DNA of 31,000 bases from Firmicutes bacterium CAG:24053_14 (GTDB taxonomy: Bacteria; Bacillota; Clostridia; Oscillospirales; Oscillospiraceae), in NCBI GenBank assembly GCA_001916715.1, contig MNSZ01000070.1, positions 12,023 through 43,022 of the forward strand. Direction: 5' to 3'. Shown here piece after piece: positions 14,957-22,398 of this stretch (position 1 is the stretch's first letter; each line of letters starts with the position of its first letter). The position numbers and the translations under genes were made by a program. The notes under the pieces are model-generated. The model was given only the letters and a program-made list of their open reading frames with translations, did no database searches and was not told the origin of the DNA.

Positions 14957-15147
14957 CAGGCTGTCGAAAAACTATGCTGCAAAAGAAAGATAATAGAGCA
15001 GCAGGGGAGCTCGAGGGGGCAAAGGCCCCACTCGAAATTGGATTAATAGCCATCAGCGTAGCGAGATTTTTCGTGAAAACCTGTTTTCACAAAAAATGTG
15101 GCGTTTTTGAAGCGTGCAAAAAAGTCAAAGACTTTTTTGACACGCTG
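14957..15147. mobile_element. 191-bp MITE-like element with ends like the IS at 529-2026
   Basis: The left end is CAGGCTGTCGAAAAA and the right end, read inward, CAGCGTGTCAAAAAA. The left end differs in one base from the right end of the IS read inward. Identical 24-bp terminator hairpins flank it as direct repeats. No transposase is inside; the body is rich in hairpins (15012-15034; 15067-15095 with GTGAAAAC / GTTTTCAC inside T- and A-runs; an AAAGTCAAAGACTTT stem at the right end). A long open frame crosses it but has no supporting features. The most likely reading is a non-autonomous relative mobilised by an IS1182-type transposase (inference). Confidence 0.75.
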
Positions 15148-15171
15148 AAGAGCAGACCGAAGTCTGCTCTT
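15148..15171. terminator. Terminator hairpin, right copy of the 24-bp duplication
   Basis: Identical to 14933-14956. It lies 37 nt beyond the stop of the 51-aa gene. On the minus strand its T-tract has been replaced by element sequence (CAGCGTGTC), so termination here may be weakened. Confidence 0.75.
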
Positions 15172-15207
15172 TTCGTTATAGCGCTTTATGCTGTTTTAAA
15201 AATTAAA

Positions 15208-15363
15208 TCAGATCTTTTCCTCGACGTTCTTGCTGTCGTGGTATTTAATAAGGGCATTGTATATTTTTTCGATGAGCTTCATGTCCGCGTTGGTCATGTA
15301 TGCCAGAAACAGCAGACAGAGCAGAGTGAACAGAACTATTAAAACTATCCAGTACCAAGCCAT
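15208..15363 (-). CDS. 51-aa membrane protein of the dehydratase operon
   Basis: ATG at 15363 with AGGAGG before it. It begins MAWYWIVLIVLFTLLCLLFL, a single membrane helix (residues 2-22), followed by a charged helix (KLIEKIYNALIKYHDSKN). It lies 17 nt after the 522-aa dehydratase subunit on the same strand and before the operon terminator, so it is almost certainly cotranscribed. I know no family for it. It could anchor or stabilise the enzyme at the membrane, or have no link to catalysis. Confidence 0.65.
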   Translation of the reverse strand: MAWYWIVLIVLFTLLCLLFLAYMTNADMKLIEKIYNALIKYHDSKNVEEKI

Positions 15364-15380
15364 TTTTATTTCCTCCTAAA

Positions 15381-16949
15381 TTACCAGCTGAGATTGTCTT
15401 CATAATCGAGCAGCGTCGGGTCGAGGGGCTCCTCGCGCAGGACGGTCGTCATGTACTGATTGAATGCCTCGCGCATCTCGCGGCGAGATACGGTGCGCGG
15501 ATCCATAACGTCGTGGGGTATCCAAATGAGGTGGATGCCGCGCTCGCGTGCCTGATCCTCGAACAGACCGTGCAGGCCGCCGACGTTTTTGCAGGAAACG
15601 TGGTCGTACATGATGACGATGTTGACGTTGAACTTCTCGCACATCTTCCAGCACTCGTCGAGCAGGTTTACATAACCTCCGTTAGTGTGGGAGCGCATCA
15701 TCATTCTCTCATAGCAGCGAACGAGGTCGGCAAGCGCCTGATCCTTGTTGTCGGTGCTGATGGGCAGGTAGCTGAGCATTGCCTCCATGTCGTTTACACA
15801 GGTGACGCCCCAGCAGTGCTGAGTCCAATAGGTGAAGTTGGTGTAATAATGCGCGGGGCATGCCCAGACGAGGCAGCGGTACTTGGGCTTGGGTGCGTTT
15901 GCGGCCTTGTCCTTTTCATAGCCCTTGAGCATCATCTTGGTGACCTTGCGGTCGGTCTTGAGCATGAATTCGTCCATGCACGCGGCCGCTTGGAACTCAT
16001 ACTCGCGCTGGAGCGCAAGTGCCGCGCCGCAGACCTGGGGATAGTCGGTGCAGTTGACGTCCCATTTTTCAATCATGCAGCGGGAGCTTTTGTTGTACAT
16101 CTCGGCATTTTTCCAAAATGCGTCCCAGTCCCACTTTACGCCGAACTGCTGCTCAAGGAATTCGATGCCCTTTTTGAGGTTCTTGATCGCGTAGGTCTGT
16201 ACCTCGGGCTCATTTATTCTCTGCGGGGGAGTTATCTGGAACGAGGGCAGATCCTTGAAGTGGCGGGTGAGGATATTTGTCTGAGAGATAGCACCGTCGC
16301 AGGGCATGGTGCCGGTGAAGTAGCACTTGCCGACGCGGGGATAGTCGTCCACCACGGCGCAGCCGCACTCGGAGGCGGGCTCGGGGCAGACGTCTGCCGG
16401 CAGACCGAGGTGCTCCATTGCGTCTATGTAGAACATACTTGCGTTCTGGTCGACCTCGGAGGGCAGACCGATGGCGAACATGGCGATGTCTATCCACTTG
16501 ACGGTGGGGAAGCCCATCATGATAAGGTGTGGGGTCATCTCGTCGAACATGACGGTGTTCTCGCGCAGCTTTGCCGCACGCTTGCTGTTCGGGCGCAGGT
16601 TTTTGTCGCGCACGATGATGTCACGAACGCCGATGACGGAGTTATGCAGGACGGAGAAGAACTGGTTGTGAGCATAATGCAGTTCCTTGCCGCGCAGACC
16701 CATGGTGTGGCGGTCGACCATGTGCGCCGCGGTGAGGTAGGAGACCATCCAGCGGTAGCGCAGCATAGATTTGACCATGAGTATGGGGTGGCAGCCAAGC
16801 TTTACGGCCATAAAGCCGTAAAGGTAGAGCCAGCGGAAGAAATCGTAAAAGGTGTCCTTAAAGCCTCTCCATTCGCGGGCGCGGAAGGCGCGGTGCTCGG
16901 CATCGTAATATCTGCCCAAGCCTTTGCCGGTTTTGGGATTGTATGCCAT
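15381..16949 (-). CDS. 2-hydroxyacyl-CoA dehydratase family subunit (522 aa)
   Basis: A member of the HgdA/HgdB/BcrC/BadD family (PF06050), which binds [4Fe-4S] clusters and dehydrates 2-hydroxyacyl-CoA or reduces aromatic acyl-CoA through ketyl radicals. Cys-rich blocks are C188, C195, C197 (PADVCPEPASECGCAVV), C209 and C217 (GKCYFTGTMPCDGAIS), WACPAHYYTN, HCWGVTCVND and HVSCKNVGGLHG. These include candidate cluster ligands. It starts one nt after the stop of the 401-aa subunit (TGACATG), so both are made together. No gene for the ATP-dependent activator (HgdC-like) is in the window; the enzyme would need one encoded elsewhere. The substrate cannot be told. Confidence 0.85.
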   Translation of the reverse strand: MAYNPKTGKGLGRYYDAEHRAFRAREWRGFKDTFYDFFRWLYLYGFMAVKLGCHPILMVKSMLRYRWMVSYLTAAHMVDRHTMGLRGKELHYAHNQFFSVLHNSVIGVRDIIVRDKNLRPNSKRAAKLRENTVMFDEMTPHLIMMGFPTVKWIDIAMFAIGLPSEVDQNASMFYIDAMEHLGLPADVCPEPASECGCAVVDDYPRVGKCYFTGTMPCDGAISQTNILTRHFKDLPSFQITPPQRINEPEVQTYAIKNLKKGIEFLEQQFGVKWDWDAFWKNAEMYNKSSRCMIEKWDVNCTDYPQVCGAALALQREYEFQAAACMDEFMLKTDRKVTKMMLKGYEKDKAANAPKPKYRCLVWACPAHYYTNFTYWTQHCWGVTCVNDMEAMLSYLPISTDNKDQALADLVRCYERMMMRSHTNGGYVNLLDECWKMCEKFNVNIVIMYDHVSCKNVGGLHGLFEDQARERGIHLIWIPHDVMDPRTVSRREMREAFNQYMTTVLREEPLDPTLLDYEDNLSW

Positions 16950-16950
16950 G

Positions 16951-18156
16951 TCAGTTTTCCTCCTTCTGAGCTGTCCTAAGCTTTTTTATTTCAAGGCTCT
17001 CCACGAATGCCTGCACTCTCGTGCGAAGCTGTCCGCTCTGACCGGAAATATAGGGGCGGTCGATGGAGAGCATGTGGATGCCGTAGTCGCGGGGCATGAC
17101 CTGACTTGCGATTACGCGCTCATACGACCAGTAGGTGCAGAACTTCATCTGCTCGTAAATTGCGCCGTCGGCGTTAAAGTCCTTAATAAGCTGCGCGACG
17201 TGGTCGTTGCGGTACTTGACGCGGTGCATTGCGCTCTGACGCGGGCACTCCGTGTTTTGCAGATACCAGCGGCAGACCTGCGTCAGTGCGTCCTCGGTAT
17301 CGGAGAGGATGATCTCCTGTCTGCCGGGGAAGGAGCCGTAGCAGTAGCGGTCGGCGACCACCAGTGCGCCGCAGCCCTCGATGAGCTTAATGAGCTGGGG
17401 ATCGTCGATCTCCGAGCCGACAACGACAACGCGGACGCGGTAGTCCTTCTCGGCGTCGGTCTTGCGGCTTTTTATCTCCTCAAGCGTCTCGCGCAGGTAG
17501 GGGAGGATGAGTCTCTTGGGGCAGGTGTAGCTGACCAAAACCAAAACGGCGTACTCATAGCCGGTGATGGGCGGGATATCCAGCTTGCGCAGCTCGCCTA
17601 TCTCGGTGAGGATGCGGCAGACCTCGTTGTGCTCGCTCACGGCGGCGCGGATGGCGTCGTCCGAGGTGTCTATGCCGTAGTTTTCGCGCAGGGGCTTTAA
17701 AATCTTTCTGGAGATCTGCTCGCGGACGTGCTCGACGCAGTCCTCGTCGTCGGAATAGGGAATGTCCAGATTGCAGTAGAAGAACTTGTCCTTGTCCTCG
17801 CCCTGCATGTGCATAATCTCCATGTTCTCGATGGCGCGGTTATTCGCCTCGCAGACGTCAACGCCTATCATGGCGTGGAGAAATGCGTAGTTGCCCTCAA
17901 GCGCGCGCTCCAAAAGCGCACGGGCGAACTCGCAGCTGTTGTTGGCCATGTAATAGGTTGCAAGCTCCATGGAATTGGTGTGCGGTGCACGAAGCCGGAC
18001 GGAGAAGCAATTGCCCAAGTTCATGAGCACCTCCGGCGCGTGAAAGCAGGTGTAACCGAGCGCCAAGTCCCCCTCCGACTCTGCCTTGCGGACAAGCTCG
18101 TTGTTCGTGTCCTCCAGCAGGCTCTCAAAGTAAATCAAATGCTTCAGTTCTTTCAT
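16951..18156 (-). CDS. 2-hydroxyacyl-CoA dehydratase family subunit (401 aa)
   Basis: The start is ATG at 18156, chosen because the decayed paralogue at 14814 begins with the same MK(E/D)LKHL sequence; longer forms run back through the promoter. Typical HgdB/BcrC-like second subunit: N-terminal LKHLIYFESLLEDTNNELV, FHAPEVLMNLGNCFSVRLRA and NNSCEFARALLERALEG; a Rossmann-like C-terminal half with VVVGSEIDDPQLIKLIEGCG, then VVADRYCYGS; and a late Cys-containing segment (LQNTECPRQSAMHRV). It is the first gene of the operon (401-aa subunit, 522-aa subunit, 51-aa membrane protein). A palindrome shared with the tetR promoter overlaps its promoter. Confidence 0.85.
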   Translation of the reverse strand: MKELKHLIYFESLLEDTNNELVRKAESEGDLALGYTCFHAPEVLMNLGNCFSVRLRAPHTNSMELATYYMANNSCEFARALLERALEGNYAFLHAMIGVDVCEANNRAIENMEIMHMQGEDKDKFFYCNLDIPYSDDEDCVEHVREQISRKILKPLRENYGIDTSDDAIRAAVSEHNEVCRILTEIGELRKLDIPPITGYEYAVLVLVSYTCPKRLILPYLRETLEEIKSRKTDAEKDYRVRVVVVGSEIDDPQLIKLIEGCGALVVADRYCYGSFPGRQEIILSDTEDALTQVCRWYLQNTECPRQSAMHRVKYRNDHVAQLIKDFNADGAIYEQMKFCTYWSYERVIASQVMPRDYGIHMLSIDRPYISGQSGQLRTRVQAFVESLEIKKLRTAQKEEN

Positions 18157-18180
18157 TGCGGCTCTTCTCCCTGTGTGATT

Positions 18181-18215
18181 TTTATATTTACCCGTTTGTG
18201 TCATCAAAACTGACA
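18181..18215 (-). promoter_or_regulatory. Dehydratase-operon promoter with TetR-type operator
   Basis: The 17-bp palindrome TGTCATCAAAACTGACA (18199-18215) has the form TGTCA-N7-TGACA. On the minus strand a -10 (TATAAA, 18181-18186) lies 17 nt downstream of TTTTGA within the palindrome, so a bound repressor would cover the -35. The same palindrome form occurs at the tetR promoter. Operator use is inferred; the repeat itself is seen. Confidence 0.65.
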
Positions 18216-18230
18216 AAAGTGGGCATACAC

Positions 18231-18254
18231 ACATCCCGATTTCTCGGGATGTGC
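18231..18254. terminator. Possible terminator hairpin after tetR
   Basis: 10-bp stem CACATCCCGA / TCGGGATGTG with a 4-nt loop, 3 nt past the tetR stop. It lacks a clear T-tract on the minus strand, so termination may be leaky and some tetR transcripts could continue into the dehydratase operon. Confidence 0.5.
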
Positions 18255-18257
18255 TTG

Positions 18258-18857
18258 TTATTTTCCGCTGAGCGCTTTAACGAACATTTCGCTGAGATGG
18301 AGCATTCTGCTGTCGTAATCAAGCTCTCTCGCGCTGGGGCTGCCGCCGATGGAAAGGCGCTGCATTATTCCCAGAATTGCGTCGTAGGAGTTGTAGTAAA
18401 TCTCCCGCACATCCGCCCGAAGATAATTGCGGTTGGGGCCTCTAGAGGTCTCAAACGGCTCGGGCGGCTGGTTTTTTATCTCGTGCAGCCTGCCTGCTGC
18501 CTGCAGGGTCAGCTCTGCGTCGAGCGTGAAGCGCATACCCTTGGGGTCGAGGTGATACAGCATTGAGTAGCACACGAGCACGTTTGCCGCGTCCTCAAGT
18601 CCGGTCGTGCCGCCGTCGGAATTTTCATGCGACATACGGTCGATAAGCGCAAGTATCCTGTTCCAATACAGCAGCGACGCAGCCAAAACGAGGTCGGCCT
18701 TGGTTTCAAAATACCGAAAAACCGAGCGCTCCGTGAGTCCGGAGCGGCGCGCAACGTCGGCTACCTTGGTTTTTTCTATTCCGTTTTCCAAAAAACTATC
18801 AAGGGCGTTCTCGATTACGAGCCTGATGTTTTTTTCTCTTAGCTCCTCGTGCGGCAA
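18258..18857 (-). CDS. TetR/AcrR family transcriptional regulator
   Basis: About 200 aa. A typical TetR DNA-binding domain opens the protein (NGIEKTKVADVARRSGLTER, then SVFRYFETKADLVLAA), followed by a poorly conserved ligand domain. An ATG at 18878 is in frame, but the only good ribosome binding site (AGGGAGG, about 18864-18870) lies inside that longer frame and points to a TTG at 18857, which I prefer. The ATG form would add 7 residues. It is followed on the same strand by the dehydratase operon, and the two promoters carry matching TGTCA-N7-TGACA palindromes. It therefore probably represses both itself and that operon, perhaps sensing the substrate or its CoA ester (inference). Confidence 0.85.
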   Translation of the reverse strand: MPHEELREKNIRLVIENALDSFLENGIEKTKVADVARRSGLTERSVFRYFETKADLVLAASLLYWNRILALIDRMSHENSDGGTTGLEDAANVLVCYSMLYHLDPKGMRFTLDAELTLQAAGRLHEIKNQPPEPFETSRGPNRNYLRADVREIYYNSYDAILGIMQRLSIGGSPSARELDYDSRMLHLSEMFVKALSGK

Positions 18858-18879
18858 ATGCTGTCCCTCCCTATGCATG

Positions 18880-18930
18880 TGTCAGCCTGACTGACAGATA
18901 CAGTTTACAACAGAAAAATTCAAAAGTCAA
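18880..18930 (-). promoter_or_regulatory. tetR promoter and autoregulatory operator
   Basis: On the minus strand TTGACT (18925-18930) and TAAACT (18902-18907) are 17 nt apart. Palindrome TGTCAGCCTGACTGACA (18880-18896) covers the expected transcription start. It shares the TGTCA-N7-TGACA frame with 18199-18215. Confidence 0.7.
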
Positions 18931-18945
18931 GCCCCTGAATATATA

Positions 18946-18982
18946 AAAATTCCGCAGTCACTTCAAAGGACTGCGGAATTTT
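18946..18982 (-). terminator. Terminator after tRNA-Pro
   Basis: 14-bp stem AAAATTCCGCAGTC / GACTGCGGAATTTT with a 9-nt loop, just beyond the CCA end of the tRNA on the minus strand. Confidence 0.85.
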
Positions 18983-18987
18983 CAATA

Positions 18988-19063
18988 TGGTCGGAGTGGG
19001 GAGACTTGAACTCCCGGCCTCTTGGTCCCGAACCAAGCGCGCTACCAACTGCGCTACACCCCG
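18988..19063 (-). tRNA. tRNA-Pro (anticodon CGG)
   Basis: 76 nt with encoded CCA. Acceptor arms CGGGGTG / CACTCCG pair with one G-U, the anticodon arm is CTTGG-TTCGGGA-CCAAG giving CGG, and the T arm has GTTCAAGTC. Reads CCG codons. Confidence 0.95.
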
Positions 19064-19076
19064 AAACAGCTTTTAT

Positions 19077-19105
19077 ATTATAATAAGTCAGGCTTGACTT
19101 GTCAA
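19077..19105 (-). promoter_or_regulatory. Consensus promoter of tRNA-Pro
   Basis: On the minus strand TTGACA (19100-19105) and TATAAT (19077-19082) are 17 nt apart. The -35 is half of a palindrome TTGACTTGTCAA (19094-19105), whose other half gives a plus-strand TTGACT for the divergent peptidase gene. Confidence 0.85.
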
Positions 19106-19154
19106 GAATAATTTATCATAACTTGCCTGCATATGCTTATCCGAGGTGAAAAGC

Positions 19155-19958
19155 ATGAATATAAAGCAATTTTACATATGTGCCGCAATATTTATTGCAC
19201 TAACTGCTCTCAGATTCACGTCTCCGGCTCTGGCCGAGCGTGTATCCGACGGGATAAGTAAGGCGATAAATATGGAACAGGAGCAGACTGAGGCCGTCAT
19301 AGAGTTAGGTAAGAGTCTTGCAGACGGAGATATTATTGAAACATTCATTGACCGATTTGAGAAAAACGTTCAGATTGAACCTGTTTCTGCAGTGAACTCG
19401 GCAGAACCGACACCAAGCCAGGCTCCGACTCCGGCACCTACTCCGACGCCGGAGCCGACAGCTGCACCTACACCCGAACCGACGGTGCATCCTGCGGTCG
19501 CAGCTTTTATGGAAGCGCAATCGGCATATTCGGACTACACCGTGCCCGAAACGGTCAGCTACGAGCGGCCTGAGCTTCCGTTTGAGTACACAAGCCCCGT
19601 TGCCGGTGTGACTTCTTCCGGCTTTGGATATCGCATGCACCCAATAAAAAACGAGGTGAAATACCATTACGGCACCGACCTGGCCGCAGATACGGGAACA
19701 CCCATAACAGCATTTGCCGACGGAATGATAGTGGCACAGGGCGACTCGGATTCGTTCGGCAAGTATGTTATGATCGACCACCCGGACGGCTACCGAACGC
19801 TGTATGCGCATTGCAGTGCAATCTGCATGAATTGCGGCGAGGTAAAGAAAGGTGATGTGATAGCGCTCGTTGGTTCAACCGGAGCCGCAACGGGTCCGCA
19901 CCTGCATTTTGAGCTTGAGAAAGACGATGTTTACCTTAACCCGGAATTTTATATATGA
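19155..19958 (+). CDS. M23 (LytM-type) metallopeptidase, SpoIVFA-like by context
   Basis: 267 aa from the ATG at 19155 (GAGG before it). An N-terminal membrane helix (about residues 7-27) is followed by a Pro/Thr-rich spacer (PTPAPTPTPEPTAAPTPEPT) and a C-terminal M23 domain. The zinc set is complete: His and Asp in YHYGTDLA, and HLH in GPHLHFEL. It thus may cut peptidoglycan, unlike the inactive LytM domain usual in SpoIVFA or SpoIIQ. It overlaps the following M50 protease gene by 4 nt (ATGA); the same order, LytM-domain protein then M50 protease, is that of spoIVFA-spoIVFB in sporulating Firmicutes. That role is an inference. Confidence 0.8.
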   Translation: MNIKQFYICAAIFIALTALRFTSPALAERVSDGISKAINMEQEQTEAVIELGKSLADGDIIETFIDRFEKNVQIEPVSAVNSAEPTPSQAPTPAPTPTPEPTAAPTPEPTVHPAVAAFMEAQSAYSDYTVPETVSYERPELPFEYTSPVAGVTSSGFGYRMHPIKNEVKYHYGTDLAADTGTPITAFADGMIVAQGDSDSFGKYVMIDHPDGYRTLYAHCSAICMNCGEVKKGDVIALVGSTGAATGPHLHFELEKDDVYLNPEFYI

Positions 19959-20518
19959 ACCGCTTTTCTCTAAGCCCTGGCGCAATACTTGTGCTTGCGC
20001 TTATTTATTTTTTCGGTGGATTTAAGAACCTTGCAGCGATAATAACGGCCGTTTCTGTCCACGAAGCGGGGCATGCGGCGGCCATAAGCATCTTCGGCGG
20101 CAAGGTGAAAACTCTTAGATTTGATTATTCCGGACTGTGTATGTCCGGCTTTGGAGCATATTCATCGGCATGTGAAGTCATAATACTTCTCGCAGGTCCT
20201 GCGGCAGGACTTGCGCTTGCACTTGTTTCATCAATGCTTGGCAATTTAACGACGAATGGATTTCTTCTATATACAGCTGGTATAAGCCTTGTCTTGACGG
20301 TTTACAATATGCTTCCGGCGCTGCCTCTTGACGGAGGAAGAGCGTTGCTGATTATTATCCAGCGCTTTACCGAAGCTAAAATAGCAGAACGAATTATGCA
20401 ATGCATGAGCATAATAACAGCTCTTGTACTCGCTTTGATCGGCATATACTCGCACAATACACAAGCTGGCGCAGCATTTCTTGCGGCGTCGGTGTGTCTT
20501 TTGATTGCACAAATTTGA
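19955..20518 (+). CDS. M50 family intramembrane metalloprotease, SpoIVFB-like
   Basis: 187 aa with four to six membrane helices. The zinc site HEAGH is at residues 36-40 and the third ligand motif is in NMLPALPLDGGRAL (about 117-130). SpoIVFB cleaves pro-sigma-K in the mother cell and is the shortest kind of site-2 protease, without PDZ domain, as here; it also usually has a C-terminal CBS domain, which is absent. The coupled M23 gene and the presence of bofA in the same window support a sporulation role, but pro-sigma-K itself is not in view. Confidence 0.78.
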   Translation: MNRFSLSPGAILVLALIYFFGGFKNLAAIITAVSVHEAGHAAAISIFGGKVKTLRFDYSGLCMSGFGAYSSACEVIILLAGPAAGLALALVSSMLGNLTTNGFLLYTAGISLVLTVYNMLPALPLDGGRALLIIIQRFTEAKIAERIMQCMSIITALVLALIGIYSHNTQAGAAFLAASVCLLIAQI

Positions 20519-20530
20519 GCCGCCAAACTA

Positions 20531-20559
20531 TTGTAAAAAGCACGCGTATGATGTAAAAT
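20531..20559 (+). promoter_or_regulatory. Promoter for the radical SAM pair
   Basis: TTGTAA (20531-20536) and TAAAAT (20554-20559) with a 17-nt spacer. A further TATAAT lies at 20581-20586, too near the start codon to be its main -10. Confidence 0.5.
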
Positions 20560-20595
20560 CAAACAGATATACAGATAATTTATAATGGAGATAAT

Positions 20596-22398
20596 ATGGA
20601 TAAACGACTTGAACGAATACTGCCGAAGGTGCAGAAGCCTGCAAGATACACCGGCGGCGAGTATAATCAGATAATAAAAAACAAGGACGAGGTCGAGCTG
20701 CGGCTGGCGTTCTGCTTTCCCGATACATATGAGATAGGCATGTCAAACCTCGGCATGGGCATACTTTATTCAACGATGAACGAGCTGCCGTATGTCTGGT
20801 GCGAGCGCGTCTATGCCCCGTGGGGCGATATGTACGAGCAGATGAAGCAAAACGGAGTGCCGCTTTACGCGCTTGAAAGCGGAGACCCGATATCCGAGCA
20901 TGATGTGCTGGCTTTCTCGATAGGCTATGAGATGGCGTATTCGACTGTGCTCGATATGATGGATATGGCCGGCATACCGATCCACAGCGCCGACAGGAAA
21001 ACTCTGCTGCCGCTTGTCATAGCAGGCGGAACGGCGGCGCTAAATCCAGAGCCTATGGCCGATTTTATAGACATCTTCCTGCTCGGCGAGGGCGAGGAGA
21101 TGAATAACGAGCTGCTCGCGCTCCTGCGCACCGCAAAGGCCGAGGGCTGGTCGAAGCAAGCTTTCCTGGAAAAAGCATCTCAGATCGGCGGCGTATATGT
21201 TCCGTCGTTTTATAAGCCCGTTTATAATGACGACTGTACGATAAATCATTTTGATGTGCATCCCGGCGCGCCCGAAAAGGTAACAAAGCGCATAATTGCG
21301 GATATGAATTCGGTTCATTTTCCGCTCTCGCCGATAGTGCCGTCAACCGAGGTCGTTCACGACAGAGTGAACCTCGAGCTGTTCCGCGGCTGCGTTCGCG
21401 GCTGCCGCTTCTGCCAGGCCGGACATGTTTACAGACCCATAAGAGCCAAATCGCCCGAGCTTTTGGCAGAGCAGGGAAAGGCACTGCTTAAAAACACCGG
21501 CTGCCAGGATATAACGCTGCTCTCGCTCAGCTCCAGCGACTATCGCTGCCTGTCGGAGCTGTGCGACGAGCTTCTCGGCTACTGCGAGCCGCGCAGCATC
21601 GGCCTTTCGCTGCCGTCGCTGCGAGCGGACAACTTCTCCATGGACATTATGCACCGCATACAGAAAACGCGCAAAAGCGGCCTGACGTTCGCGCCCGAGG
21701 CCGGAAGCCAGCGCCTGCGCGACGCTATAAACAAAAACGTCACCGAGGAAGATCTGCTGCACACATGCCGCCTTGCGTTCGAGGGCGGCTGGAACACGAT
21801 CAAGCTCTATTTCATGCTTGGCCTTCCGACCGAAACGGATGAGGATATCCTCGGCATAGCGGAGCTTGCAAATCAGGTGCTGCACACATGGCGTCTGTAC
21901 GCAAAGAATAAAAACAGGGGAGTGCGCATAACGGTTTCCACCTCCTGCTTTGTCCCGAAGCCGCACAGCCCGTTCCAGTGGGAGCAGCAGGTGACGATGG
22001 AGGAATATATCCGAAAGGTGCACCTCCTGCGCGATAATATTAAGGCGAAAAACGTTGTTTATAACTGGCACGATCCGCAGACAAGCTATATCGAAGCCAC
22101 ACTTTCGCGCGGCGACAGGCGCATGGGAAGCGTTATTGAAAACGTATGGCGCGCCGGAGGCAGGCTTGAAGCGTGGAGCGACTACTTCTCGTTTGATCGC
22201 TGGATGAAGGCCTTTGACGATGCCGGAGTGGATCCGACTTTCTATGCCCATCGTCTGCGCGATAAGGATGAGATTATGCCCTGGGATAATGTTGATGTCG
22301 GTGTGCGCAGAGCACATTTGTGGCACGAGCACTGCCGCAAGCAGTGCTCGGCCTGCGGAGCGGCAAAGCTCCTGAAGGGAGGAAAATGCGATGGATAA
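20596..22398 (+). CDS. TIGR03960-type radical SAM protein with B12-binding-like N terminus
   Basis: 600 aa. The N-terminal 200 residues have the B12-binding-like fold pattern (FPDTYEIGMSNLGMGILYS, then LVIAGGTAALNPEPMADF). The radical SAM core has the Cys motif in LFRGCVRGCRFCQAG (CxxxCxxC, about residues 266-273), EAGSQRLRDAINK and STSCFVPKPHSPFQW. The C terminus ends with a Cys-rich CRKQCSACGA. This is the TIGR03960 family, almost always next to the TIGR03936/DUF2344 protein, as here, with genes overlapping by 8 nt. Its reaction is not established; neighbours in other genomes suggest tRNA or ribosome-linked chemistry. Confidence 0.88.
   Translation: MDKRLERILPKVQKPARYTGGEYNQIIKNKDEVELRLAFCFPDTYEIGMSNLGMGILYSTMNELPYVWCERVYAPWGDMYEQMKQNGVPLYALESGDPISEHDVLAFSIGYEMAYSTVLDMMDMAGIPIHSADRKTLLPLVIAGGTAALNPEPMADFIDIFLLGEGEEMNNELLALLRTAKAEGWSKQAFLEKASQIGGVYVPSFYKPVYNDDCTINHFDVHPGAPEKVTKRIIADMNSVHFPLSPIVPSTEVVHDRVNLELFRGCVRGCRFCQAGHVYRPIRAKSPELLAEQGKALLKNTGCQDITLLSLSSSDYRCLSELCDELLGYCEPRSIGLSLPSLRADNFSMDIMHRIQKTRKSGLTFAPEAGSQRLRDAINKNVTEEDLLHTCRLAFEGGWNTIKLYFMLGLPTETDEDILGIAELANQVLHTWRLYAKNKNRGVRITVSTSCFVPKPHSPFQWEQQVTMEEYIRKVHLLRDNIKAKNVVYNWHDPQTSYIEATLSRGDRRMGSVIENVWRAGGRLEAWSDYFSFDRWMKAFDDAGVDPTFYAHRLRDKDEIMPWDNVDVGVRRAHLWHEHCRKQCSACGAAKLLKGGKCDG

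Noticed and set aside
14974..15342. A 122-codon open frame across the MITE and the right-hand terminator copy
   Set aside because: It crosses a mobile element and a duplicated terminator, is antisense to the 51-aa gene, and has no ribosome binding site.
15513..16979. A 488-codon open frame on the plus strand opposite the dehydratase subunit genes
   Set aside because: It lies antisense to a well-supported enzyme family gene and reads as low-complexity Val/Ala/Gly/His-rich sequence with no motif or ribosome binding site; a codon-bias shadow.
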